This document shows, in pieces, positions 42,254 to 51,722 of a stretch of 55,530 nt of DNA. The stretch's first letter is position 1. The number at the start of each line of letters is the position of its first letter. The position numbers and the translations under genes were made by a program. Location of the stretch: positions 1-55,530 of the forward strand of contig NZ_JAUSLG010000046.1 of assembly GCF_030646615.1 (NCBI RefSeq), given 5' to 3'. Source of the DNA: Phenylobacterium sp. GTDB taxonomy: Bacteria > Pseudomonadota > Alphaproteobacteria > Caulobacterales > Caulobacteraceae. Below the pieces are notes generated by a model. That model was given only the letters and a program-made list of their open reading frames with translations. It was not told where the DNA came from and did no database searches.

Positions 42254-43798
42254 TCAGCCGATGGCCGCCTCGATGAACATCGGCCCCCTGTTGCGCATGG
42301 CGCCGGCGAACGCCGTCTCGAAGGATTCCGCGGTCTCGCAGCGGACAGCCGGCAGGCCCAGGGCCTTGGCCATGTCCACCCAGGCGATGCGCGGATCGCC
42401 GAGATCCAGCAGGCGGGACGCCGAAGGCCCGGCTTCGCCCGCCCCCGTGCGACCCAGCTCGATATTGAGGATCCGGTAGGCGTGGTTGGCGAAGACCACG
42501 ACCGTGACGTCGAGATTCTCCCGGGCGATCGTCCACAGGCCCTGGACCGTGTACATGGCCGCGCCGTCGCCGTTCAGCGACAGCACCTTGCGGTCGGGAC
42601 AGGCCACGGCCGCGCCGATCGACAGGGGGATTGCCTGGCCGATGGCGCCGCCGGTGAGCGCCAGCACCTCGTGCGGCGCCGCCGTGCCGGTCTGGCTGGC
42701 CACGCCGCCGCCAGACGTCACCGAGTCGTCGCAGATGATGGCGCCCTCCGGCAGATGGCGGGCGATGGAGACGCCCGCCGCCTGCGGCGTCATGGGGCCC
42801 GTGGGCGCGGCCTCCGGCCGCTTCAGGGGCTGGACGGGGCCTGAGGCCGGGGCGCCCAGGGCGTCGGCCAGGGCGCGCAGGCCGGCTGCGGCGTCCTCGC
42901 TGCGGGCCGCCAGGGTCATCAGGTCGCAGCCCTCGGGCACCAGCAGGCTCGGCCGATCGGGATAGGCGAAGAAGGCCACCGGCTGGGTGGTGCCGGCCAG
43001 CAGCATCAGGTCGGTCCCGGCCAGGTCGGCCAGGGCCGCCTCGCCAAAATACTGCATCCGCCCCGGCTGGAAGAGGCCGGCGCCCCGCCCCTGCCGGGCG
43101 ACGAAGGTGTCGGCCAGCACCCGCACCCCATGGGCGGCCAGCCGGGCGGCCTGGACCATGGCCTCGGCGCGGCAGGCCTGGCCGCCGATCAGCAGGACCG
43201 TCTTCTTCGCTGCGCGAACCGCCCGGGCGACGGCCTCGACCGCGTCACCGGAGGGGGCGGGGCGCTCAGGCTTCTTCGCCTTCACCGCCCCGGCCTGGGT
43301 CTCGGTCCATGCGGAGTCTGCCGGCAGGATCAGGCTGACCGGGCCGCCGGGCGGGCCAAAGCTGGCGGCGACCGCCTCGGCGGCGAGGGCCGCCACGTCA
43401 TCGGCGCGATCGGCCGACTGCACCCAAAGGGAGTTGGGCCCGACGATGGTGGGGATGTCGGAGTTGAGCGGCGCATCGTACTGCCGGTGATAGGTGGCGT
43501 GATCGCCCACCACATTGACCAGGGGGGTATAGGCCCGCCGCGCATTGTGCAGGTTGGCCAGGCCGTTGCCATAGCCGGGGCCTAGGTGCAGCAGGGTGCA
43601 GGCGGGCCGATCGGCCATGCGGCCGAAACCGTCGGCGGCGCCGGTGGCCACCCCTTCGAACAGGCAGAGCACCGGCCGCATGGTCGGCTGCCGGTCCAGG
43701 GCGGCGACGAACTGCATCTCGCTGGTGCCGGGATTGGCGAAGCAGGCGTCGACCTCATTGGCCAACAGGGTCTCGATCAGGGCGTCGGCGCCGTTCAT
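42254..43798 (-). CDS. ThDP-dependent enzyme, acetolactate synthase/benzoylformate decarboxylase-like
   Basis: 514 aa. Three ThDP-enzyme domains are present: the Pyr domain with catalytic Glu48 in LFEGVATGAADGFGRMAD, a middle domain, and the PP domain with the cofactor motif LNGDGAAMYTVQGLWTIARE closed by the Asn in FANHAYRILN. LGPGYGNGLANLHNARRA groups it with the MdlC/orphan ALS-like branch rather than IlvB. Its ATG overlaps the stop of the CoA ligase by one base (TGATG). It probably acts on a 2-keto or acyl-CoA substrate supplied by that ligase (inference). Confidence 0.88.
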   Translation of the reverse strand: MNGADALIETLLANEVDACFANPGTSEMQFVAALDRQPTMRPVLCLFEGVATGAADGFGRMADRPACTLLHLGPGYGNGLANLHNARRAYTPLVNVVGDHATYHRQYDAPLNSDIPTIVGPNSLWVQSADRADDVAALAAEAVAASFGPPGGPVSLILPADSAWTETQAGAVKAKKPERPAPSGDAVEAVARAVRAAKKTVLLIGGQACRAEAMVQAARLAAHGVRVLADTFVARQGRGAGLFQPGRMQYFGEAALADLAGTDLMLLAGTTQPVAFFAYPDRPSLLVPEGCDLMTLAARSEDAAAGLRALADALGAPASGPVQPLKRPEAAPTGPMTPQAAGVSIARHLPEGAIICDDSVTSGGGVASQTGTAAPHEVLALTGGAIGQAIPLSIGAAVACPDRKVLSLNGDGAAMYTVQGLWTIARENLDVTVVVFANHAYRILNIELGRTGAGEAGPSASRLLDLGDPRIAWVDMAKALGLPAVRCETAESFETAFAGAMRNRGPMFIEAAIG

Positions 43799-45570
43799 CA
43801 GTCAAACACCATCACTTCGGGGGGCGGGGGATCGGCGAAGAGGCGTTCCAGCGCCTCCCCGCGGCGGGTTCTGGCCAGGGTCTGGGCGATATAGCCCTTG
43901 TCGGTGATCTCGCCGGAAGCGCCGTCGGGGCCATCGGGCAAGACGAGCGCGCGGGCGATGCGACCACCGCCCCGGGCCTGGGCGTTGTAGGCGGCGAGGC
44001 CCGCCTGGACGGCGGCCTCCACCTCATCGCGGGGCCGGCGCGGGTCGGGATAGAACATCAGGCCGACCGCGCCCTGGCCCTCGCCGCAGACCACCGCGTC
44101 GGTGACCGCCCCGCCAATGGCTGAGAGGGCCGCGATCCGCACCTCGCCCACGGGGACGAAGGTGCCGCTGGCCAGCTTGAAGTTCTCCGAGATGCGCCCG
44201 TCGAAGGCCAGGCCCGCCTCGGGCCGCTCTGGATCGACCAGGCGGGCGGCGTCGCCGAGGATGTAGAAGCCGTCCTCGTCGAAGGCCTGCGCGGAGAGCT
44301 CTGGCCGGCCCAGATAGCCGGGCGCCACCTGTGGGCCCTTGACCCGAAACTCCAGCTTGCCGGCGACCGGGACCAGCTTCACCGCCGTGCCGGGGATGGG
44401 CAGGCCGATCAGGCCCATGCGGTCATTGGGCCAGTGGACGTTGCAGGCCGTGGGGCCGGTCTCGGTGGCGCCATAGCCGCTGGCGAAGCTGATCTTCTCG
44501 CCCACCGTACGCACGGCGACGGCCTGGATGCGGTCACTGACATCCTGGCCAAGACTGGCGCCGCCATACTGCATCAGCCGCAGTCGGGCGAAGAAGGACC
44601 GCGCCAGGGCCTCGTCCTTCTCCAGTTCGTCCACCAGCAGCATCCAGCCGGCCGGCACCATGTTGTGATAGGTGGGCGAGATCTCCCGCAGGTTGCGCAC
44701 GGTCTCGGCGAACCGCGCCGCCGTGGGCTGGCCGGCGTCGATATGGAGCGTCCCGCCGCGGGTGGCGCACATGTGCAGGATGGAGTTGGCGCCCAGGCTG
44801 TGGCTCCAGGGGGCGGAGTTGACGATCACCGGCGGCTCGTCGTCATCGAAACAGGCGGTGATCTGGGCGGCGTTCAGGGCCAGGGCCTGCTGGGTGATGA
44901 TCACCGCCTTGGGCAGGCCGGTGGAGCCCGAGGTCAGCAGATACTTGGCGTGGTCGTACGGATGGGCGCTGGGACCTGCCGCCGGGCCATAGAGTTCGGC
45001 CAGGGCGATGTGGCCAGGCCGGCCATGGCTGGCGGCGATCACCGGCAGGCCGGCCAGGACGTCGGCCGACAGCCCGGTGGCGAAGCGCTCGGCGTCCTCG
45101 GTGAAGACCGCCGCCGGATGCAGCGCCTCGCAGGCATGGGTCAGCCGCGCCAGGTTCGCCCCGGCCAGCCCGTACTGCGGCGAGACCGGCGCCACGGGCG
45201 TTCCCTGGCTCATGGCCGCATACATCAGCAGGGCATGATCGATGCCGTTATGGGCCAGGATGAGGATCGGCCGGGTCCCAGTGAGGCCGCGGGCGACCAG
45301 CCCTCCAGCCAGGTGCGTCACCGCATGCCAGGCCTCGCCATAGGTGAGCGTGCGCCAGCCCTCGCCCGCGCGTTCGGCCAGCCAGACCCGATCCGGCGCC
45401 GCCTCAGCCCAATAGGCCAGGGCCTCATGGGGCGCCTGGAAGGCCTGCGAAAACGGCGTGGGATTAGCCAGGACCAGGGTCCCGTCGGCCCTCTGCTCCA
45501 CCTCCAGCCGCCTGGCCGCATAGCGCGGATCGCGGAAGGAGACGGTCTCGATGCGAAGTTCTGCGTCCAT
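43798..45570 (-). CDS. Feruloyl-CoA synthetase-like acyl-CoA ligase
   Basis: 590 aa ANL-family enzyme. The P-loop LLTSGSTGLPKAV, the substrate region SAPWSHSLGANSILHM, FASGYGATETGP, LGDAARLVD and the C-terminal catalytic Lys in GEITDKGYI are all present. ILAHNGIDHALLMYAAMSQG and AETVRNLREISPTYHNMVP follow the feruloyl-CoA synthetase pattern, so the substrate is probably a hydroxycinnamate or other aryl acid. It is the first gene of a two-gene operon with the ThDP enzyme; no Fcs-associated hydratase/vanillin dehydrogenase follows. Confidence 0.85.
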   Translation of the reverse strand: MDAELRIETVSFRDPRYAARRLEVEQRADGTLVLANPTPFSQAFQAPHEALAYWAEAAPDRVWLAERAGEGWRTLTYGEAWHAVTHLAGGLVARGLTGTRPILILAHNGIDHALLMYAAMSQGTPVAPVSPQYGLAGANLARLTHACEALHPAAVFTEDAERFATGLSADVLAGLPVIAASHGRPGHIALAELYGPAAGPSAHPYDHAKYLLTSGSTGLPKAVIITQQALALNAAQITACFDDDEPPVIVNSAPWSHSLGANSILHMCATRGGTLHIDAGQPTAARFAETVRNLREISPTYHNMVPAGWMLLVDELEKDEALARSFFARLRLMQYGGASLGQDVSDRIQAVAVRTVGEKISFASGYGATETGPTACNVHWPNDRMGLIGLPIPGTAVKLVPVAGKLEFRVKGPQVAPGYLGRPELSAQAFDEDGFYILGDAARLVDPERPEAGLAFDGRISENFKLASGTFVPVGEVRIAALSAIGGAVTDAVVCGEGQGAVGLMFYPDPRRPRDEVEAAVQAGLAAYNAQARGGGRIARALVLPDGPDGASGEITDKGYIAQTLARTRRGEALERLFADPPPPEVMVFD

Positions 45571-45629
45571 ATGACTTTATGGACGCGCATCCCGGCGCCT
45601 GAAAAGGGGGCGTGGCCTGTGGCGGCCGC

Positions 45630-46964
45630 TCAGCCGGCCAGGGTCTCGGCGAAGCGGACCGGCGCGCCGGTCCCTTCGGCCACCACCTCGTCGTCGCGCA
45701 TGACCACCCGGCCGCGGATGATGGTGGCCATGGGCCAGCCCTTGGCCTCCATCCCGTCGAAGGGGGTCCAGCCGGCGCGGTTGGCCATGGCCTCGTGGGT
45801 GATGGTCCGCCGGGCCTTCAGATCGACAATGGTCAGGTCGGCGTCGTAGCCCACCGCCAGCCGGCCCTTGTCGGCGAGGCCAAACAGCCGGTTGGCCCCG
45901 TGGCTGGTCAGGTCCACGAAGCGCTCGATGGACAGCCGCCCCTCGGCCACATGGGTCAGCATGATGGGCACCAGGGTCTGGACGCCCGGCATGCCCGAGG
46001 GCGAGGCCGGATAGGGCCTGGCCTTCTCCTCGCGGGTGTGGGGGGCGTGGTCGGAGCCGATGACATCGGTGACCCCGGCCGCCAGGCCCCGCCAGAGGCC
46101 GGCGCGATGGCGGGCCTCGCGGATCGGCGGGTTCATCTGGGCGAAGCCCTTCAGCCGCTCATAGGCCTCGGGCCCTTCCAGGGTCAGGTGTTGAGGCGTC
46201 ATCTCGACGCTGGCTACGTCCTTGTGGCGGGCTAGGATCTCCACCTCTTCCGCCGTTGTCACGTGCAGGACGTGGATGCGCTTGCCGAGCTTGCGGGCGA
46301 TGCGCAGCAGCCGTTCGGTGGACTCGATGGCGGCCTGGGCGTCGCGCACCTCCGGGTGGCTGGTCCAGTCGCCGGTGCGGGCCAGGTTCCGGCGATCGGC
46401 CAGGCGGTACTCGTCCTCGGAATGGAAGGCCGCCCGCCTGTTCACATGGCGCAGCACCTGCTCGACGCCCTCGTCGTCCTGCACCAGCAGGGTGCCGGTG
46501 GAGGCGCCCATGAAGACCTTGATCCCGCAGCATCCGGGCAGGCGCTCCAGCTCGCCCAGGAAGGTGGCGTTCTCGTGGGTGCCGCCCACATAGAAGGCGT
46601 GGTCACAGTGCATCCGCCCCTTGGCGCGGGCCAGCTTGTCGGCCAGCGCATCGGCGTCGGTGGTGGTCGGCTCGGTGTTGGGCATCTCGAAGACGGCGAC
46701 CACGCCGCCGAGCACCGCCCCGCGCGAGCCGCTTTCCAGGTCTTCCTTCCACTCCAGGCCCGGCTCGCGGAAGTGGACCTGGGTGTCGATGACGCCCGGC
46801 AGGACCGTGAGCCCCGCCGCATTGAAGCGCTCGGCCGCCGAGGCCTGGGCGAGGTCGCCGATGGCTGTGATCTTGCCGCCGCGCACGCCGATGTCGGCGG
46901 CTCCGCGGCCGTCGTGATTCACCACCTCGCCCCCATGGACGATCAGGTCATAGGTCTCAGCCAT
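45630..46964 (-). CDS. Dihydroorotase (class I, amidohydrolase)
   Basis: 444 aa zinc amidohydrolase. Metal and active-site blocks are DTQVHFREPG, GIKVFMGAST (carbamylated Lys), AFHSEDE, IHVLHVTTAEE and IGSDHAPHTREE. The length and FREPG form fit the PyrC/PyrX class I type (COG0044) making dihydroorotate. A second role as allantoinase or dihydropyrimidinase looks less likely from GSDHAPH. Its start overlaps the glycosyltransferase stop by 8 bases. Confidence 0.9.
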   Translation of the reverse strand: MAETYDLIVHGGEVVNHDGRGAADIGVRGGKITAIGDLAQASAAERFNAAGLTVLPGVIDTQVHFREPGLEWKEDLESGSRGAVLGGVVAVFEMPNTEPTTTDADALADKLARAKGRMHCDHAFYVGGTHENATFLGELERLPGCCGIKVFMGASTGTLLVQDDEGVEQVLRHVNRRAAFHSEDEYRLADRRNLARTGDWTSHPEVRDAQAAIESTERLLRIARKLGKRIHVLHVTTAEEVEILARHKDVASVEMTPQHLTLEGPEAYERLKGFAQMNPPIREARHRAGLWRGLAAGVTDVIGSDHAPHTREEKARPYPASPSGMPGVQTLVPIMLTHVAEGRLSIERFVDLTSHGANRLFGLADKGRLAVGYDADLTIVDLKARRTITHEAMANRAGWTPFDGMEAKGWPMATIIRGRVVMRDDEVVAEGTGAPVRFAETLAG

Positions 46965-47937
46965 GGCTCGTCTCCGTCTGCGCCAGCAGGTCGTAGGCCG
47001 CCCGCGCCACGGTGTCGACGCTGAGATCCATCATGTGACAGAAGCTCTGGTTGAGCTCCGGGTCCTGCTGGCGGATCTGTTCGAAGCTGCGCGCGCCGCG
47101 CACTACACGGGTGTTAGCGCCCCAGGGGGCGTAGAGGGTGTCGTCCGAGGGGCCAAACAGGCCCAGCGTCGGCGCGCCGGCTGCGGCGGCCATGTGCATC
47201 AGCCCCGAATCGTTGCCGACGAACAGCCGGGCATGCCTGAGCGCCGCATAGCTGGTCAGCAGGTCGGTCTTGCCCACCAGGTTGATGAACTTATGGCTGG
47301 GAACCACGTGGCGCAGCGACGCCACCACCTCCATGTCGTCGGGGGACCCCAGCACCATCAGCCGCGCCCCCTGCAGGGCGCCGCCCTGGCCGAGCAGACG
47401 GATGGCCAGCTGGGCGAATCGCTCCAGGGGCCAGGTCTTGCCCACCCAGTTGGCGGCGGGCGCCAGGGCCAGGATCGGCCCCTCGCCCCGGGTCAGGGCG
47501 GCGGCGGCGGCCTCGGTCTCGGGGCTTGTGAAAATGTGGGGGGCTGGCGGCTCGTCCTCCAGCTTCAGCAGGCGGGCGGCCTCGATCACCTTGTGGACCG
47601 GCGCGCCGGGCTGGCGGCGGAAAATGGCCCGGCGCTTCGTGCGCACAAAACTGGCCATGGCCGAGCCGCGCAGATCGACCACCAGGCCCCAGCGCCTGTG
47701 GCGGACCTTGTTCCACAGGGCCAGCCAATGGCCGCCATTGCGGGCCTTCTGGAAGACGATCACCTCGTCCAGGCCCGGCGTGTCGGCGAACAGCGGCGCG
47801 GCCGCCGGCCCGGCCACGATGGTGAAGCGGGCGTGGGGAATTTCTTCGCGCAGCTTGGCCAGAAGGCCTGAGGACAGCACCGCATCCCCGATCCGGGTCG
47901 CGGTGATGAACAGAATGGGAAAGGACCCTTGCGTCAT
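46957..47937 (-). CDS. Glycosyltransferase family 9 (ADP-heptose:LPS heptosyltransferase-like)
   Basis: 326 aa GT-B fold from ATG 47937 (MTQGSFPILFITATRIGD). The N-terminal ITATRIGDAVLSSGLLAKL and C-terminal GNDSGLMHMAAAAGAPTLGL, then FGPSDDTLYAPWG, are the GT9 signatures. It probably adds a sugar to the LPS core. A longer frame to 48000 overlaps the divergent ygfZ start and is less likely. It lies upstream of dihydroorotase with an 8-base overlap, a link without obvious metabolic sense. Confidence 0.88.
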   Translation of the reverse strand: MTQGSFPILFITATRIGDAVLSSGLLAKLREEIPHARFTIVAGPAAAPLFADTPGLDEVIVFQKARNGGHWLALWNKVRHRRWGLVVDLRGSAMASFVRTKRRAIFRRQPGAPVHKVIEAARLLKLEDEPPAPHIFTSPETEAAAAALTRGEGPILALAPAANWVGKTWPLERFAQLAIRLLGQGGALQGARLMVLGSPDDMEVVASLRHVVPSHKFINLVGKTDLLTSYAALRHARLFVGNDSGLMHMAAAAGAPTLGLFGPSDDTLYAPWGANTRVVRGARSFEQIRQQDPELNQSFCHMMDLSVDTVARAAYDLLAQTETSHG

Positions 47938-47998
47938 CGGCCGGTTATAGAGGGCCTCTGGCTGGCGCGCGAGCCGCCGCGATCCTAAGTGCCCTACC

Positions 47999-48823
47999 AT
48001 GGTCCAGACCCGAACCTATGCTCCCCTCGCCAGCCGCGCCGTGATCACCCTGGGCGGGGCCGACTGGCGGGACTTCCTGCACAATCTGATCAGCCAGAAT
48101 GTCGAAACCCTGGCCGTCGGCGAGATTCGCTTCGGCGCGCTCCTGACGCCGCAGGGCAAGGTGTTCTACGATCTGTTCGTGATCGGCCGGGAGGACGGCT
48201 GCTGGCTGGATGTGGCCGCCGAGCATCGTGACGCCATCCTGCAGCGGCTGATGATCTATCGCCTGCGGGCCAAGGTGACGATCGCCCCGGACGAGGCCGA
48301 GGTCTCCGTGCTGTTTGGCGCGGGTGCGGCGCCTGGCGAGGATTGGCTGGCCGACCCACGGCTGCCGGACCTGGGCTGGCGGGGCTATGGCCTGCCCGCC
48401 CCGCAGGGCGCAGCCCACGGGGACGAGGCCGACTACGCCGCCTTCGCCCGGTCCCTGGGCGTGCCCGGTCCCGCCGACTGGGGGATCGAGCAGACCTATC
48501 CCATCGAGGCCAATTTCGACCTGCTGAACGGCATCGATTTCAAGAAGGGCTGCTTCGTCGGCCAGGAGACCACCTCGCGCATGAAGCGGCGCGGCACGGT
48601 GAAGACCCGGTTCCTGCCGATCAGTTTCGAAGGCGAGGCGCCGGCGCATGGCGCCGAGGTGCTGGCCGGCGACCTGCGGGCCGGCGCGGTGCTGAGCGGG
48701 GCGGACGGCCTGGCCATGGCCTCCCTGCGCCTGGACCGGATCGAGGGCGTAGAGCTGACGGTGGACGGGCGGCTGGTGCGGGTGGTGCGGCCCGACTGGT
48801 TTGAGCGGGCGCTCAACCCATAA
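47999..48823 (+). CDS. ygfZ: Folate-binding Fe/S-cluster repair protein YgfZ
   Basis: 274 aa, GcvT-like fold. The diagnostic KKGCFVGQETTSRMKRRG carries the conserved cysteine of the K-G-C-[YF]-x-G-Q-E motif, and FLHNLISQNVETL with LLTPQGKVFYDLFV is the N-terminal block. It supports tetrahydrofolate-dependent repair of some iron-sulfur enzymes. It is divergent from the glycosyltransferase; a mirrored palindrome element follows its stop. Confidence 0.92.
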   Translation: MVQTRTYAPLASRAVITLGGADWRDFLHNLISQNVETLAVGEIRFGALLTPQGKVFYDLFVIGREDGCWLDVAAEHRDAILQRLMIYRLRAKVTIAPDEAEVSVLFGAGAAPGEDWLADPRLPDLGWRGYGLPAPQGAAHGDEADYAAFARSLGVPGPADWGIEQTYPIEANFDLLNGIDFKKGCFVGQETTSRMKRRGTVKTRFLPISFEGEAPAHGAEVLAGDLRAGAVLSGADGLAMASLRLDRIEGVELTVDGRLVRVVRPDWFERALNP

Positions 48824-48826
48824 TCA

Positions 48827-48914
48827 CCGTCGCCCTCGGGCCCGACCCGAGGGCCCATGCACACGGCCGTTCGCCGGTGTTCATGGATGGCCGGGTCAAG
48901 CCCGACCATGGCGG
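48827..48914. repeat. Mirrored double-palindrome element, copy 1
   Basis: The left module is GCCCTCGGG (48832-48840) with CCCGAGGGC (48846-48854). The right module is ATGGCCGGG (48887-48895) with CCCGACCAT (48901-48909), one mismatch, loop TCAAG. CCGTC faces out on the left and GCGG on the right; CCATG/CATGG face inwards. The element is 88 bp and fills the gap before tag. Confidence 0.75.
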
Positions 48915-48984
48915 AAAAGGGTGTTTGGCATGAGGGGGAACCTCGTCACTTGCGAGCCCGGAAAGCCCCGACGACACTCCGCCC

Positions 48985-49575
48985 ATGAGCAGCGAGCTGA
49001 TTCGATGCGGGTGGCGCGGCATGGCGGGGGACCCGCTGTACGAGGCCTATCACGACACCGACTGGGGCGTGCCGGAGTACGATCCCCGGGCGCTGTGGGA
49101 GAAGCTAGTGCTCGACGGCTTCCAGGCCGGGCTCTCCTGGATCACCATCCTGCGCAAGCGCGAGGCCTTCCGCGAAGCCTTCGCCGGCTTTGATCCGGAG
49201 ATCGTCGCCCGCTTCGGCGAGGCCGACCGCGCCCGGCTGATGGAGAACGCCGGCATCGTGCGCTCCAACGCCAAGATCGACGCGGCGATCTCCAGCGCGC
49301 GAATCTACCTGGACATGCGCGAGCGCGGCCAGGACCTGTCGAGCTTCCTCTGGGCCTTCACCGACGGCAAGCCGATCCAGAACCGCTGGAGCGAGATCGG
49401 CCAGGTCCCGGCCCAGACGCCGCTGGCCGTGGAGGTGTCCAAGGCGCTGAAGGCGCAGGGCTACAAGTTCGTCGGCCCGGTGATCGTCTACGCCTTCATG
49501 CAGGCGGTCGGCATGGTCAATGATCACCTCACCTGCTGCTTCCGTCACGACGACGTCGCGGCTATGAGCGCCTGA
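48985..49575 (+). CDS. tag: DNA-3-methyladenine glycosylase I
   Basis: Removes 3-methyladenine from DNA. 196 aa. RCGWRG and YHDTDWGVP at the N-terminus and [12 protein letters not shown] at the C-terminus supply the zinc-binding Cys/His residues; [17 protein letters not shown] is the base-recognition helix. Its stop overlaps the rnhB start by one base (TGATGG), so the two are coupled. Confidence 0.95.
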   Translation: MSSELIRCGWRGMAGDPLYEAYHDTDWGVPEYDPRALWEKLVLDGFQAGLSWITILRKREAFREAFAGFDPEIVARFGEADRARLMENAGIVRSNAKIDAAISSARIYLDMRERGQDLSSFLWAFTDGKPIQNRWSEIGQVPAQTPLAVEVSKALKAQGYKFVGPVIVYAFMQAVGMVNDHLTCCFRHDDVAAMSA

Positions 49576-50267
49576 TGGCCCGCAAGCCCGCCCCCCTGCG
49601 CGTTGTCCCCCAGCTCGCTGTCCCCGACCTGCTGCTGGAGACCGCCTGTCCGTCGCCCGTCTGCGGCGTGGACGAGGCCGGGCGCGGGCCCTGGGCTGGC
49701 CCGGTCAGCGCCGGGGCGGTGATCCTGGATCCGGCGCGCATTCCCGCGGGCCTGAACGATTCCAAGAAGCTGACCGCCAAGGCCCGCCAGGGCCTGGAGA
49801 TCGAGATCAAGGCCAGCGCCATCGCCTGGGGCGTCGGCTTCGCCTCGGTGGACGAGATCGGCGAGCTCAATATCCTGCACGCCGCGGGCCTGGCCATGTG
49901 CCGGGCCATTGAGGCCCTGGAGGTGACGCCGGTCTTCGCCCTGGTGGACGGCAACTATCCCTTCAAGCTGCCCTGCCCGATCAAGACGGTGGTCGGCGGC
50001 GACGGCAAGTCCCTGTCCATCGCCGCGGCCTCGATCCTGGCCAAGGTGGCCCGGGACCGGCTGATGATCGAGATGGACGAACGCTATCCCGGCTACGGCT
50101 TCGCCGGCCACAAGGGCTATGGGGCGCCGGTCCATATCGACGCCCTGGAACGCCTGGGTCCCTGCGAGATCCATCGCGCCAGCTGGTCGCCGGTGCAGAA
50201 GGTGCTGCGCGGCGAGCGCATCACCGGCGACCCTGCCGGACTGGATCTCGCAGCCTCCGAGCCTTAA
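49575..50267 (+). CDS. rnhB: Ribonuclease HII
   Basis: Cuts RNA in RNA/DNA hybrids, including single ribonucleotides in DNA. 230 aa with a 28-residue N-terminal extension. The catalytic start [13 protein letters not shown] holds Asp33 and Glu34, followed by [16 protein letters not shown] and [13 protein letters not shown]. It is coupled to tag. Its stop codon lies inside the CtrA-like site of the ccrM promoter. Confidence 0.96.
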   Translation: MARKPAPLRVVPQLAVPDLLLETACPSPVCGVDEAGRGPWAGPVSAGAVILDPARIPAGLNDSKKLTAKARQGLEIEIKASAIAWGVGFASVDEIGELNILHAAGLAMCRAIEALEVTPVFALVDGNYPFKLPCPIKTVVGGDGKSLSIAAASILAKVARDRLMIEMDERYPGYGFAGHKGYGAPVHIDALERLGPCEIHRASWSPVQKVLRGERITGDPAGLDLAASEP

Positions 50268-50321
50268 CCCCTCGTTCACCACGTTTCGCAACGGCCCCTT
50301 CACCACGATGGGGGAAGATTC
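50264..50321 (+). promoter_or_regulatory. ccrM control region: CtrA-like box and GANTC site
   Basis: TTAA (50264-50267) and TTCA (50275-50278) are 7 bases apart, one mismatch from the CtrA site TTAA-N7-TTAA. A GATTC CcrM target lies at 50317-50321, about 25 bases before the ccrM ATG. In C. crescentus, ccrM is activated by CtrA and dampened when GANTC sites in its leader become fully methylated; the same layout is visible here. Confidence 0.65.
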
Positions 50322-50331
50322 CCTTCTGTAG

Positions 50332-51435
<1,104 letters not shown>

Positions 51436-51453
51436 GGGCGGCCCTCTTCTCGT

Positions 51454-51543
51454 CCGTCACCCCTCCGGCTCGACCGGAGGGTCCATGGACACCTTGTCTG
51501 GCCCTGTGTGCATGGATGGTCGGGTCAAGCCCGACCATGACGG
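51454..51543. repeat. Mirrored double-palindrome element, copy 2
   Basis: The left module is CCCTCCGG (51461-51468) with CCGGAGGG (51474-51481), loop CTCGA. The right module is ATGGTCGGG (51516-51524) with CCCGACCAT (51530-51538), perfect, loop TCAAG. The ends are CCGTCA (left) and TGACGG (right); the inner flanks are CCATGG and CATGGA. The element is 90 bp and lies directly after ccrM. Confidence 0.8.
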
Positions 51544-51607
51544 TAGGTGTGGAGAGCGTCGCCCGGGTCGGCAGCGGTCACGTCCACACTCACCCCTACC
51601 ACCATCA

Positions 51608-51694
51608 CCGTCATGCTCGGCCTTGTGCCGAGTATCCCTGTCGATGGGGGCGCAAGCGTCACGAAGGATCCTGGGCGCAAGGCCAGGATGACGG
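51608..51694. repeat. Mirrored double-palindrome element, copy 3
   Basis: The left module is ATGCTCGGC (51613-51621) with GCCGAGTAT (51627-51635), one mismatch, loop CTTGT. The right module is ATCCTGG (51668-51674) with CCAGGAT (51683-51689). The ends are CCGTCA (51608-51613) and TGACGG (51689-51694). The element is 87 bp and lies 64 bases after copy 2, before the mutY stop. Confidence 0.75.
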
Positions 51695-51722
51695 TGGAGG
51701 GGGGGTGGGCGTGGCTCACGCC

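Noticed and set aside
51454..51694. CRISPR array
   Set aside because: The repeats are palindromes in opposite orientations with differing arm sequences, not identical direct repeats with uniform spacers, and no cas genes are present.
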